This document shows positions 33,392 through 42,387 of a DNA stretch of 64,000 nucleotides, in pieces (position 1 is the first letter of the stretch; each line of letters starts with the position of its first letter). Under the pieces are notes generated by a model, which was not told the origin of the DNA, did no database searches, and saw only the letters and a list, made by a program, of their open reading frames with translations. Origin of the DNA: JAGXFP01 sp039714535 (GTDB lineage: Bacteria > Desulfobacterota > Desulfobulbia > Desulfobulbales > JAGXFP01). Location: the NCBI GenBank assembly GCA_039714535.1, contig JBDLJC010000012.1, positions 13,755 through 77,754 of the forward strand, given 5' to 3'. The translations under genes and the position numbers were made by a program.

Positions 33392-33694
33392 TTATTTGAC
33401 GCCGTAAGGGATGACAACGGTCATGTCACGGAGTTTTTCACCCAGCTCTTCAATGGTGATTGGTTCAAGACCGTTTGCTTCGCATACTGCTGGTTCAACG
33501 GCATAAATCTCGCCTTCCATATCGCGCAGCATTTCGATGCTTTCCTGGTTGTTTTCATCCAGTTTTTCCAGGCCGCCATCGACGACAACCCCGTATGCGT
33601 ACATATTTTCAACGGCCAGGCCAAGAGCGGAACGCATACCGTCTGTGGCATAACCCTTGTTTCTATACATGAAACAGACTTTTTTATATTCCAT
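33392..33694 (-). CDS. DsrE-family protein
   Basis: 100 residues. The N-terminal KVCFMYRNKG strand-loop and the alternating alpha/beta pattern, with LGLAVENMYAYGVVVDGG, fit the DsrE/DsrF-like fold of sulfur-transfer subunits. It begins 11 bases after the stop of the other DsrE-like gene and is followed after 23 bases by the 57-residue gene. It would be a cytoplasmic oligomer subunit in a TusA-fed sulfur relay. It lacks an obvious catalytic Cys at the usual C-terminal place. Confidence 0.72.
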   Translation of the reverse strand: MEYKKVCFMYRNKGYATDGMRSALGLAVENMYAYGVVVDGGLEKLDENNQESIEMLRDMEGEIYAVEPAVCEANGLEPITIEELGEKLRDMTVVIPYGVK

Positions 33695-33705
33695 TTTTTA
33701 ACCCC

Positions 33706-34020
33706 TTATAAGCTGATGTAACAGTCGTAGTCTTCGATTATGGCGCCATGCTGAGCCTGGGTGGCCATCTCTTTCGAGGTCAGGCCGGCTGGAACATCGT
33801 CCCGGTCAAAACCCATCTTCTGATAGCTGTCAACGCAGATGGAGCATTCGTCAGCCAGCTCGCAGAGGGCCGGGAACTCCGGTAACTTGGAATTGCGGGT
33901 TCCTTCCCAGGTAAAGAAAACCTTGACCTTGGAACCCTTGGCCTTGGCAGCTTTGGCTATTCCCATTGCGTGCCGGAAGTTATCGGGGTTGGTTACAAAA
34001 ATACCTAAACTCTTCGCCAT
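33706..34020 (-). CDS. DsrE-like sulfur-relay protein
   Basis: 104 residues from ATG 34020, with GGAGG upstream; the frame to 34032 adds only a short unsupported leader. The sequence MAKSLGIFVTNPDNFRHAMG then KVKVFFTWEGT has the nucleotide-like DsrE fold. A C-x-x-C pair (ECSICVDSYQKMGF) is a plausible sulfur carrier. It is encoded between TusA and the second DsrE-like protein. Similar sets sit beside yeeE in sulfate reducers. Confidence 0.72.
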   Translation of the reverse strand: MAKSLGIFVTNPDNFRHAMGIAKAAKAKGSKVKVFFTWEGTRNSKLPEFPALCELADECSICVDSYQKMGFDRDDVPAGLTSKEMATQAQHGAIIEDYDCYISL

Positions 34021-34136
34021 TTTTTCCTCCAATGAAAAAAGCGGTGGCGCATCGCCGATTTATAAGACGGTGCGCCAAGAATCCACAGTCGAAAATAACA
34101 CTTTCGACGGGTAAGAAGTGGTCTGTTAAATTAAAC

Positions 34137-34394
34137 TTAGCCCTTTTTGATAAAGAAACGGAAGAAACCTGAATCTTCAATCTCGCCCATAAATTCGTGG
34201 CCTGATCTTTCAGCCCAACCGGGCAGGTCGTTGCGTGAGCCAGGATCGGTACCGAGAATCTCAAGGATCTGGCCTGCTTCGATCTTGCCGATTTCTTTTT
34301 TGGTCCGTAACAATGGCATCGGGCAACTCAGGCCTTTGGTGTCCAGGCTGTGATCTGCTTTAATGTCGGCTGGGGCAAGCTTTATGTCACTCAT
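34137..34394 (-). CDS. TusA-family sulfur carrier
   Basis: 85 residues, full length. The DTKGLSCPMPLLRTKKEI motif carries the active-site Cys of CPMP that holds a persulfide, and the C-terminal region has the TusA/SirA beta-alpha-beta pattern. TusA receives sulfane sulfur from desulfurases or rhodaneses and hands it to DsrE-like partners. It is the first gene of the minus-strand operon and is divergent from yeeE, which is consistent with TusA-YeeE coupling in thiosulfate uptake. Confidence 0.9.
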   Translation of the reverse strand: MSDIKLAPADIKADHSLDTKGLSCPMPLLRTKKEIGKIEAGQILEILGTDPGSRNDLPGWAERSGHEFMGEIEDSGFFRFFIKKG

Positions 34395-34832
34395 TTTATC
34401 CTCCTACGTACAATTTTTTATTACCGGCAACCAAGCGTCGACTGTTTAAGGGTCGTTGATTTGATTAACCGGAATTGAGAACCGGATCACAATGATAAAA
34501 AAAAATTTCTACCAAGATTAAGGGTGGCTGTCAAGGTTAAATGAATGATTGTTCATAACCGCTGTTTGAGAACAATAAGCTGTAAAGCATTGTCGCAAAA
34601 GCAATGTTGGTACAGGGTGTAATGGAGGTGGCTGTTACTTTGTGGTAGATGCTGCCCTTGATGCTTGACAAATCTTATGACCATGGAGTAAAGGAAAAGG
34701 TTAGATCCTGCAAATTTTCCGGTCTGGAATTTGTGGAAAATCGAAATTTTGCGAGATCTCTTGTCAAGATCAAGAGTTAATTGGGTTCATAGTTGCAATA
34801 TTAAATTTCACAAAGAAGCAGGAGGGAAATTG
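34395..34832. other. Divergent regulatory region between tusA and yeeE
   Basis: No gene is credible in these 438 bases. TTGACA at 34674 is followed 18 bases later only by TAAAGG, a weak promoter. AGGAGGG lies just before the yeeE ATG and a good AGGAGGA before tusA. Promoters for both directions should be here, but I cannot place them firmly. Confidence 0.5.
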
Positions 34833-36074
34833 ATGAGTGAAGGAAACTTGTTGGGTAAAAAGTTCAAAGAACTTTACAAGGCCATGTGCCAAGACGAATG
34901 GAATCCTTATATAGTCGGGATCTTGGTCGCCTTTTTCAGCGTGTTGATTTTGGCTTGGATGCGTCCCTGGGGTGCGGTTGGGGCGATCCGGAATTGGGGT
35001 GATTGGATCATCTATGGTCTGGGCCTGAACCCGTTTGAAATGTTTGAAGATGGAGAGGCCCCCAGGCATTTCCTGAAAAATTCCGGCTCAATAATTGGCG
35101 TCGGTTTTATTGCGGGCGCTTTTTTATCGGCCACCCTTGGCAATCAGTTTGCTCTCCGCATTCCGCCGTTCCGTGAGTTTGCCAAAGCGGTTATTGCCGG
35201 GGTTCTTATGGGGGTGGGCGCCGCCCTGGCCGGTGGTTGTAATGTCGGTGGGTTTTATAATGCCATCGGCAACCTTTCCGCCTCTGGTTTTGCCATGATG
35301 CTCGGCCTGGTTCTTGGTGCGGTCGCCGGTCTTAAGGCCCTTTACTGGGAGATGGAGCACGTTTCATGGGGCAGTGGCGGCTCCAAGACTATTGAGTTTC
35401 CTTTTGCCCTGCAAGTTATCTTCGGCCTGCTGGCCCTGGGTGGCATTTTATGCGGAGCCTATAACTATGCCGGCAGTGAAGGCGATTATATGGCCAAGAT
35501 GGGCGGTATTCTTCTCATCGCTGCTGCCCTTGGTTATGCCATGCAGAGGGGGCGTTGGTGTATGATCCAGGGTTTTCGGGAGCCCCATATGACCGGCGAT
35601 TGTACTCTCGCCAAATCTGTGGCCTTAAGCGTCCTGCTCTGCGCTGTCGGTATTGCGGTTATCAAGGCGGCCGGTCTGCAAGCCACAGAGCATTACGTCC
35701 GTGGTACTTTTGGTTGGGGCGGTGTGGTTGGCGGCTTCCTCTTTGGGCTTGGGGCGATGTTCGCCGGCGGTTGCGGCACCGGCACCCTGTGGCGGGTTGG
35801 CGAAGGCCAGATCAAACTGTGGCTGGTGGTGCCTTTCTTCGGCATTTCCAACTCGTTGATGACCGCCTGGTTCAAGGTAACCGATGTTGAGGGTAAGGAA
35901 GATTGGCTCGAAGAGGGTATCACTAATTCCGGTAAGCTCGGTGAATTTGTCTATATGCCTGATACCTTTCTTGGCTATGGCGGGACCCTGATCCTGATTA
36001 CTCTGGCGATGGCGGCTTGGTATTTGGTCGTTAAATGGAACGAAGATTCCAATAAGCTGATTTTACCGATGTGA
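34833..36074 (+). CDS. YeeE/YedE-family thiosulfate/sulfur transporter
   Basis: 413 residues from ATG 34833, after AGGAGGG; the frame upstream to 34731 is unsupported. Nine to ten membrane helices are predicted by eye. Cys-containing motifs of the family appear three times: ALAGGCNVGGF, MQRGRWCMIQGF and FAGGCGTGTLWRVGEGQ. In E. coli YeeE these cysteines pass thiosulfate. It is opposite to tusA-dsrE-dsrE, so it probably feeds sulfur to that relay in the cytoplasm. Confidence 0.9.
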   Translation: MSEGNLLGKKFKELYKAMCQDEWNPYIVGILVAFFSVLILAWMRPWGAVGAIRNWGDWIIYGLGLNPFEMFEDGEAPRHFLKNSGSIIGVGFIAGAFLSATLGNQFALRIPPFREFAKAVIAGVLMGVGAALAGGCNVGGFYNAIGNLSASGFAMMLGLVLGAVAGLKALYWEMEHVSWGSGGSKTIEFPFALQVIFGLLALGGILCGAYNYAGSEGDYMAKMGGILLIAAALGYAMQRGRWCMIQGFREPHMTGDCTLAKSVALSVLLCAVGIAVIKAAGLQATEHYVRGTFGWGGVVGGFLFGLGAMFAGGCGTGTLWRVGEGQIKLWLVVPFFGISNSLMTAWFKVTDVEGKEDWLEEGITNSGKLGEFVYMPDTFLGYGGTLILITLAMAAWYLVVKWNEDSNKLILPM

Positions 36075-36121
36075 TTTGTTCTTAAGCGGATTAGTGTCTC
36101 CCGGTTTGAGGACCGGTTGAT

Positions 36122-36161
36122 AACAAACGCACTTAAGGTCTTGGCCTTAAGTGCGTTTGTT
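36122..36161. terminator. Hairpin after yeeE, probable terminator
   Basis: A 17-base perfect stem (AACAAACGCACTTAAGG and its complement) with a short loop. The 3' arm is T-rich but lacks a clean T tract. It follows the yeeE stop by 48 bases and is a very stable structure. Confidence 0.6.
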
Positions 36162-36259
36162 CGTTGTAGGGCGAAAAACAATTTGACTGGGGGCCAGTTA
36201 AAGTCCTAGTCTATGTACAAGCTTTTGTTTTTTCTTTCAAAGAAATCCTCTGGTGCAAA

Positions 36260-38209
36260 ATGCCCGAATCTTCTTTCGGTTACAATCGACGTGTCTCCCT
36301 GCCTACGGCTGAGTTGCTTTTCCCTGGTGAAAAAATTTATATCATTGATGATGATCCGGGGATCAGGACACCCTTAAAGATTTTCCTGGAAGACCATGGG
36401 CTGGCGGTGGTGGAGGCTGGCCGGGCGGAAGAGTTTCTGGTCCAACTTAAAAAAAATGATGCCGCTCTGGTTCTGCTTGATATCGGTCTGCCGGACATTG
36501 ACGGGAAAACTTTGTTGCCGCAGATTGTGGAAGGTCATCCCGATGTGGCGGTTATCATGCTGACCGGCGTTGCCGATCTCAAGGTGGCGATTGAATGTAT
36601 TCGGGAGGGGGCGGATGATTACCTTGCCAAGCCAGTCCAGTTCGATGAAATTCTTGTGGTCGTAAAAAAGGCCCTTGAGAAAAGGCGTCTGATCCTGGAA
36701 AATCGGATGTACCACGAAGATCTGGAAAAGGCCCATTTCCGGATCAATGTCCTCCACCAGCTTTCCGTCAAGATGAACACCGCCTATCTGAGCACGATCG
36801 AGGTGGACGAGATTCTCCAGGCTGTTCTGGTCGGGATTACTGCCAATGAAGGTTTACGCTTCAATCGGGCTTTTCTGGCCATGTTTGATGATGATAATCA
36901 GTATTTATGTGGCAAAATGGCCATTGGTCCGAACGGTCGGGCTGATGCGGGTCGAATCTGGGAAGATCTTCAGCGTAGGGACATGAATTTTATGGATATT
37001 GTCCATGAATTCAGAGACACATTCAGGAATGAGGATAGCGAGGTAAATCGAATTGTTGGGCTACTGGAAATTGCGGTTTCTGATCAACATAACATTCTTA
37101 TAAAAGCTGCTCGTGAGCGGCGGAGTATTCTGGTGTCAAGAGGGAATGGCTGTGTGCCGGTCTCTTTAGAGCGGCGGTCTCGTGAAAGTTTGCTGGGAGA
37201 CAAAAGCTGGCCGATGGCGGTTGAGCGGCGAGATAAGCTTGGCGAGGAACCACTCTCGGTACCCAAGGAACTTATTGAAATTTTGCAGGTGGATGAATTT
37301 GTGGTTGTCCCTTTGTTCTCTCCCAGCCGTTCTTTCGGGGTGATTATTGCCGATAATTTTGTTACCGGTCAGCCGATAATCGAGGATCATATATATTCCC
37401 TGGAGGGGTTCGCCAGCCAGGCAAGTCTGGCTGTTGAACACAGCCATCTCTATCAGGACCAGGAGAAGAAAATTGCGGAGTTGGAAGCGTTGACCGAGGA
37501 GCTTGACAAGAGCAAAAATCTGCTGGTTGAGGCTGAGCGGTTTTCCGCCCTTGGACAGATGTCCGCCCAGTTGGTCCACTCTATCAGAAATCCTATTACC
37601 TCCATCGGCGGCATGGCCAGGATTCTTACCAGAAAATCCGCGACAGAGGAGCAGAAAAAATTTCTTGGGGTGATCAGCAAGGAAACCTCGCGTCTTGACA
37701 AGGTGCTTGAAGATCTCAATAATTATGCCGAGCAGTCCCAGGAGATAAATCCGGAGCCGATTATCCTGTGTGAGATGCTTCGCAAAACCATCATGCTGCT
37801 GCAGCCGGAATTGACCAGGCAGGAGATCAGTTGGGATATTGAGTGTAATGACCATGATATGCAGATAGATGCTGACCCTAAATATCTGCGGCAGATGTTT
37901 TTGCATCTACTCAGAAATGGTGTTGAAGCGATGCCGACCGGTGGGCAGCTGGAGCTATTGGTAGATCGAGATGAAGAGTGGATTCATATTGCGGTGAGGG
38001 ATTCCGGGATCGGGATGCCGGAAGATGCCCTGGATAAGGCCAAGGATCCATTTTTTACCACCAAGACTTACGGGACCGGGATGGGTCTCACCATGGTGGA
38101 AAATGTCCTTAAGAGCCACGGCGGTAATTTTGCAATGCACAAACGTGATTCCGGGGGCTTGGAAGTTATGGTCAATCTGCCCATTTCCCGGTTGATAAGC
38201 CCCGCCTGA
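36260..38209 (+). CDS. REC-GAF-histidine kinase (inverted hybrid)
   Basis: 649 residues. Domains in order: receiver (about 28-145; IIDDDPGIR, phospho-acceptor Asp74 in LLDIGLPD, later Lys in YLAKP), a helical linker, a GAF-like domain (about 180-395), HisKA with His440 in MSAQLVHSIRNPITS, and HATPase_c with N box LLRNGVEAM, G1 DSGIGM and GTGMGLTM. It has no membrane helix, so it is soluble. The receiver lies at the N-terminus, so it likely gets a signal from another kinase. No response regulator is adjacent. Confidence 0.9.
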   Translation: MPESSFGYNRRVSLPTAELLFPGEKIYIIDDDPGIRTPLKIFLEDHGLAVVEAGRAEEFLVQLKKNDAALVLLDIGLPDIDGKTLLPQIVEGHPDVAVIMLTGVADLKVAIECIREGADDYLAKPVQFDEILVVVKKALEKRRLILENRMYHEDLEKAHFRINVLHQLSVKMNTAYLSTIEVDEILQAVLVGITANEGLRFNRAFLAMFDDDNQYLCGKMAIGPNGRADAGRIWEDLQRRDMNFMDIVHEFRDTFRNEDSEVNRIVGLLEIAVSDQHNILIKAARERRSILVSRGNGCVPVSLERRSRESLLGDKSWPMAVERRDKLGEEPLSVPKELIEILQVDEFVVVPLFSPSRSFGVIIADNFVTGQPIIEDHIYSLEGFASQASLAVEHSHLYQDQEKKIAELEALTEELDKSKNLLVEAERFSALGQMSAQLVHSIRNPITSIGGMARILTRKSATEEQKKFLGVISKETSRLDKVLEDLNNYAEQSQEINPEPIILCEMLRKTIMLLQPELTRQEISWDIECNDHDMQIDADPKYLRQMFLHLLRNGVEAMPTGGQLELLVDRDEEWIHIAVRDSGIGMPEDALDKAKDPFFTTKTYGTGMGLTMVENVLKSHGGNFAMHKRDSGGLEVMVNLPISRLISPA

Positions 38210-38247
38210 GATTCCCTCAAGGTGTGGTACGGCAAGCCTCAATATGG

Positions 38248-39693
38248 CTAACCATCCTGTCCGTGGTTTTTGCTCTTTTTCCGCACCTGGTATTCGATAG
38301 TTCTCCCCCGTCCCCATGATAACAGCGCGCCCAAAAATCCGAGCATTGCCGCTATTTGCAAAGCCCCTTTGAAGGCTGTTGTGAACTGAGCCGTATTTGC
38401 AGGCCGGAAATCCTTCATATCAAGTCCTCCGGTTTGGCTTGAGAAGATAATCGTGAAGAGAAGAGTGGCCAGGGCAATGCCCAGCAGCATCCCCAAGTTT
38501 CTGGAGGTAGCCAGTAGAGCGGCGGCGCAACCGGTCCGGCGGGCTATGGTGGCACCCAGAACGGCGGCGCTGTTAGGCGAAAGAAACAGGGCTTGGCCGC
38601 CGCCGATCAGGGCCAAACGAATGGCAATGGCAGAAATGGAGGTGTCGACAGTAGTCGTCGACAACAGGAGAACGGCGACGGCGGAGATAATTAAGCCAGT
38701 GGTGGCAATAAGCCTTTTCTCAAAATGATCTGCCAACCAGCCGGCCAGAGGAGCCAACAGCATTATGGCGGCGGGAAGAGCCATCATGACCAGGCCGGTC
38801 ATGGATGGCGCTAGCCCCCGTAAACGGTCAAGATAAAAGGGGGTCAACATGATGGCTGCAAACAAGGTGGTAAATGACAACACACCGCTGACAATGCCCA
38901 TGCCGAAATAACGGGATTTGAAAAGTTCCAAAGGCAGCAGGGGATGAGGGTTGCGCTTCTCAATAAAGATGAAGAATGACATTAGGCTGCCACCTAACAT
39001 GAATAAAAGCATCGTGGTTGTGGGCGACCATCTTGATTCAGTGATATGGGTCAGGGTGACGGTGATGAGAAACAAAGCTGTTGCCCACGTTACGGCGCCG
39101 GCCCAGTCAATGGCGCCGTCGCTGTCCGGTTTGCTCATCGGGATGAATTTGCCAGCAAGGACGGAAAAGATCAGACCAATCGGCACCGTAATGAAGAACA
39201 TGGAGCGCCAGGAGAAATACTCGATCAAGAAACCGCCCAGAGAAGGGCCGGACATAAGGCCCAGCGAGACTGCCACCCCAATCAGGCCCATGGTGCGGCC
39301 CAGTTGCTCGCGGGGGAAACTATCCTTAACAATGGCAGGGCCGGTGGCCATCAGCATTGCCGCCCCAATAGCCTGGCTGAAACGGGAAACAATCAGCAGG
39401 AAAAGGGTTGGGGAAGTGGTGCAGGCCAGTGAACCCAGGGCAAAGATCAGCATCCCAGCCCCATAGATCCGGCCCCGGCCGAAACGGTCGCCTAAATGGC
39501 CCCAGAAAAGCAGGGTGGAAGTGATGGTTAACAGGTAGATCAGCACGACCCATTCAGTGGCAGCCATCGGGCTGTGAAAGTCTTTCATGATGGTTGGCAG
39601 GGCGATATTGACCATACTGCTATCGAGGGTGGACATGAAGACCCCGGTCGCCACGATCATGAATTTCTGCCATTTGTTTGCGTATTGGTTCAA
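38248..39693 (-). CDS. MFS drug exporter, DHA2 (EmrB/QacA) type
   Basis: 481 residues with the 14-helix DHA2 layout. Motif A is seen as GHLGDRFGRGRIYGAG, motif C-like SLGLMSGPSLGGFLIEYFSWR, and the N-terminal FMSTLDSSMVNIALPTIMKDF typical of EmrB relatives. It exports hydrophobic compounds using the proton gradient. It is convergent with the kinase gene. No EmrA partner or TetR regulator is adjacent, so the substrate is unknown. Confidence 0.9.
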   Translation of the reverse strand: MNQYANKWQKFMIVATGVFMSTLDSSMVNIALPTIMKDFHSPMAATEWVVLIYLLTITSTLLFWGHLGDRFGRGRIYGAGMLIFALGSLACTTSPTLFLLIVSRFSQAIGAAMLMATGPAIVKDSFPREQLGRTMGLIGVAVSLGLMSGPSLGGFLIEYFSWRSMFFITVPIGLIFSVLAGKFIPMSKPDSDGAIDWAGAVTWATALFLITVTLTHITESRWSPTTTMLLFMLGGSLMSFFIFIEKRNPHPLLPLELFKSRYFGMGIVSGVLSFTTLFAAIMLTPFYLDRLRGLAPSMTGLVMMALPAAIMLLAPLAGWLADHFEKRLIATTGLIISAVAVLLLSTTTVDTSISAIAIRLALIGGGQALFLSPNSAAVLGATIARRTGCAAALLATSRNLGMLLGIALATLLFTIIFSSQTGGLDMKDFRPANTAQFTTAFKGALQIAAMLGFLGALLSWGRGRTIEYQVRKKSKNHGQDG

Positions 39694-39931
39694 ACCAGGG
39701 CCCTTCTTATTGTCTTGTCAGCAATCACGTCCTTAGGGAGCGTGGTCTGAGTCTATTGGCTGTGCCATTATCTTGGCTGGATATGCCGGTGTGGTTAAAT
39801 GGCTGGTTGAATGATTTTATGGTGCAAAGATTCAAGTTGCCAAGGTTCATCCTGGTTGGAGGGTGGTGAGGTGTCCTCAACAAGCCTGTTTCGAGTTGTA
39901 TCAGTCGCAAGTTCTTGTTCTTGCCGTTGAT

Positions 39932-40645
39932 TTACGGAGACAGGAACATGGAGTAGGCCCCGAAAAAAACCGTCATGGCCCCAATCGTTCTCATTATCGC
40001 CGTTTCGATCCAATCCTGGCTCAGGGTTCTTAATAGGGAGGTTAGGCGGAAAATTCCGTAAATTACGGCCCCGACAGCCAGGCTGGTGCTGAAGGCATAG
40101 ACGGCGAAAACGGTTGTGGCCTTGGCGTAGCTGCTTGATTCAAGAGCAAAGCCGTACATGATGGCCACGGTGGGGCAGGGGATGATCATATTGATAAAAC
40201 CTATGCCGAACAGGGCGCCGCCGGTTGTTTTTTGGTGTTTAAGCGCCCCTGTCCTGACTGTTGAGCAGGAGCAGGGACCATGCTCGTGGTCATGATGGCG
40301 AGCATGATTCTCATTATGGTCGTGATGATGGAGGAGATGGGGTTTGGCAATCATTATGATTCCCAGCAGGATCAAGACCACCGAGGTCGTGGTTTCTATC
40401 CAGCGGCCAAAGTTGGGCGGGATGGCGACTGAAATGGCCCCAAGAGTGGCGCCCAGCACCAGGCAGCCCAAGGTGGTGCCGGCCAGAAAAGACAAGGTGA
40501 GAAAGGTAACCCTGGAGCCCTTTTTGGTTCCGGAGACGAAGGGGGCCAGCACCAGCCAGGAGTGTCCGCACGGATTGACGCCGTGGACCAGCCCCAGGAT
40601 AAAACTACTCTGGATGGTTATGATGAATAACTGATCAATTTCCAT
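39932..40645 (-). CDS. NicO/UreH-like metal transporter with His-rich loop
   Basis: 237 residues from ATG 40645; the frame to 40723 runs into a dispersed repeat and is not used. About six membrane helices. The N-terminal VHGVNPCGHSWLVLAPF matches the NicO/UreH/TauE-like family, and a central cytoplasmic loop is very rich in His (HHHDHNENHARHHDHEHGP) plus CSC, as in RcnA-type nickel/cobalt exporters and metal-uptake permeases. It is probably a nickel or cobalt transporter; uptake or efflux cannot be decided. Confidence 0.78.
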   Translation of the reverse strand: MEIDQLFIITIQSSFILGLVHGVNPCGHSWLVLAPFVSGTKKGSRVTFLTLSFLAGTTLGCLVLGATLGAISVAIPPNFGRWIETTTSVVLILLGIIMIAKPHLLHHHDHNENHARHHDHEHGPCSCSTVRTGALKHQKTTGGALFGIGFINMIIPCPTVAIMYGFALESSSYAKATTVFAVYAFSTSLAVGAVIYGIFRLTSLLRTLSQDWIETAIMRTIGAMTVFFGAYSMFLSP

Positions 40646-40665
40646 TTTTTTATATAGAAAATATC

Positions 40666-40817
40666 GAATGACGAACAAGGAATTTCGAAGCGCAGAGGTA
40701 AAAGAAAACACCTCGAAATTCAATATTCATGGTCGGAGTCTTCGCTTACCTCGATATTATGCGGTTCGGTTTGCAAAAAAAATCTTAAGCCAATGACCTT
40801 AAGCCAATGACACTGAT
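40666..40817. repeat. Dispersed repeat, copy B of the MITE-like element
   Basis: This stretch matches 11019-11164 over about 140 bases (shared AAAATATCGAATG, ACACCTCGAAATTCAATATT, CTTACCTCGATATT). Its right end carries CTTAAGCCAATGAC twice in tandem. The left terminal inverted repeat is missing, so it looks truncated against the transporter gene; the ORF starting at 40723 reads through it. Confidence 0.7.
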
Positions 40818-40856
40818 AAGCGAAATTGCCAGTCCACCCTTGGTGGTCTGGGCCAG

Positions 40857-41285
40857 TTAATCCCAGCTGTTTACGTCACCATCCTCTCCGTCACCGCCAT
40901 CTTTATTGTCGTTGCCGAGGGAGGAGATCTCAACCTCAGCATTTTGCCCGGGATTACGGTAAAGGTACGGATTCTTCCAGGGGTCAACCGGAACTTTGGC
41001 CTTGGTCAGGTAGGGGCCGGTCCAATCACTTTCACCTGGATCACGGACCAATGCCTCCAAGCCTTCCTGTTGGGAGGGGTATTTGCCGACATCCAGCCGG
41101 TAGGCATCCAGGGCGGCCATTAACATCTCGATCTGGGCCTTCGCGGTTGTCTGTTTGGCCTTGCCGAGTTTGCCGAATAATTGGGGGCCGATAAAGGAGG
41201 CCAAAAGGCCGATGATAATCATGACCACCATTATCTCGATCAGGGAAAAGCCCCGATTGTCGTTGAGCAGAAGATTGCGTTTCAT
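40857..41285 (-). CDS. gspG: Major pseudopilin GspG
   Basis: 142 residues. The prepilin motif GFSLIEIMVVMIIIGLLASF is followed by the GspG pattern (AKQTTAKAQIEMLMAALDAY, GKYPSQQEGLEALV, DPWKNPYLYRNPG). A C-terminal Asp-rich end (NKDGGDGEDGDVNSWD) suggests the calcium site of GspG. It is 2 bases after mltG and far from the main T2SS operon, which lacks gspG, so it is the likely missing subunit. A prepilin peptidase is not in the window. Confidence 0.9.
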   Translation of the reverse strand: MKRNLLLNDNRGFSLIEIMVVMIIIGLLASFIGPQLFGKLGKAKQTTAKAQIEMLMAALDAYRLDVGKYPSQQEGLEALVRDPGESDWTGPYLTKAKVPVDPWKNPYLYRNPGQNAEVEISSLGNDNKDGGDGEDGDVNSWD

Positions 41286-41287
41286 TT

Positions 41288-42340
41288 TTAATTGCCTCTT
41301 TTTTTATGTTTGCGCCGCCGTTTCTGGTACTTGTAAACGGCGCGGTTATGTTCAGCCAGGGACTTGGAAAAATAATGCGAGCCGTCATTTTTTGAAACAA
41401 AATAATAATAAGAGCCGCCGGCCGGTTGCATAACCGCCTCGATGGCCGCGCGACCCGGACTGCCGATGGGGCCGGGTGGCAAGCCCTTGATGACGTAAGT
41501 GTTGTACGGGGTGTACTCCCTGAGATGTTTCCGGGTCAGGTTCCCGTCAAAATCCTTGATCCCGTAAATGACCGTTGGGTCGGTCTGTAATCTCATTCCC
41601 TTGCGTAGGCGGTTCAGAAAAACTCTGGCGATCAGGGGTCTCTCCAGGGACTGGCCGGTTTCTTTTTCGACTATCGAGGCCAGGGTGAGGATCTCGTGCA
41701 CGTCGAGACTGGCTTGCGGCAGGCCGGATTCAGCCCCGGTTTCGACCAGGACCTTGCGCATTTGGGAGACCATGGTGGTGATGATCGTCTCGGGATCATG
41801 TCCGCCCCGTTCAAAGAGATAGGTGTCGGGGAACAGATATCCTTCCAGGGTTTCAAGGTTGAGCCCCAGCCTGTCAATGAATTCCCGGTCACGGCTAAGC
41901 TCCAGGAAACGATTCGGGTTCAACCAACCGCCATCTCCCAAGAGCGCCGCGATCTGTTTTAGGTTGGCTCCTTCCGGAATGGTCAGCGAACTCTGGGCCA
42001 TTGAGCCTTTGTTTAACTCCCGTAAGACCCTGTAAGGGCTGAGGTTGCCCGTGAAAATGTATTCACCGGCTCTCAGGGAGTTGGCAACGCCCATTAGATG
42101 AGCAGCCAGGAGGAAGCGGGAGTCCTCTTTGACCACCCCTGCTTCGATCAGCTTCACTTCAATAGCCGGGAAAAACAGATCGGGGGGAATTATTACCGCC
42201 ACTTCATTTTGGCCGGGATTAGGGGCTGGGGCAAAGATATAGGCGCCAATCCAGAGCAAAAACAGGAGGGGCAGCACCCCTCCGGTAATGATTAAATATC
42301 GGGCTAGACAAGTGAGTCTGTTTTTATTGGCAGTTAGCAT
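41288..42340 (-). CDS. mltG: Endolytic murein transglycosylase MltG
   Basis: 350 residues: one N-terminal membrane helix (about 14-35), a LysM-like unit, then the YceG domain with catalytic Glu in SIVEKETGQ and NTYVIKGLPPGPIGSPG near 290-305. It cleaves nascent glycan strands and helps terminate peptidoglycan chain growth. It lies just upstream of gspG and 47 bases downstream of lon on the same strand. A link of the lytic enzyme with the pseudopilin is possible only as transcription, not function. Confidence 0.93.
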   Translation of the reverse strand: MLTANKNRLTCLARYLIITGGVLPLLFLLWIGAYIFAPAPNPGQNEVAVIIPPDLFFPAIEVKLIEAGVVKEDSRFLLAAHLMGVANSLRAGEYIFTGNLSPYRVLRELNKGSMAQSSLTIPEGANLKQIAALLGDGGWLNPNRFLELSRDREFIDRLGLNLETLEGYLFPDTYLFERGGHDPETIITTMVSQMRKVLVETGAESGLPQASLDVHEILTLASIVEKETGQSLERPLIARVFLNRLRKGMRLQTDPTVIYGIKDFDGNLTRKHLREYTPYNTYVIKGLPPGPIGSPGRAAIEAVMQPAGGSYYYFVSKNDGSHYFSKSLAEHNRAVYKYQKRRRKHKKRGN

Positions 42341-42387
42341 GGTTAAAGGGGCCGGATAATATTTTGCTCTGTTTACCTGGCCTGGAC

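Noticed and set aside
39694..39931. Small frames between the MFS and NicO-like genes
   Set aside because: Short frames on both strands lack ribosome sites and protein-like composition; I see only non-coding sequence.
40646..40723. N-terminal extension of the NicO-like transporter
   Set aside because: These codons come from the dispersed repeat and have no family match; ATG 40645 fits the family start.
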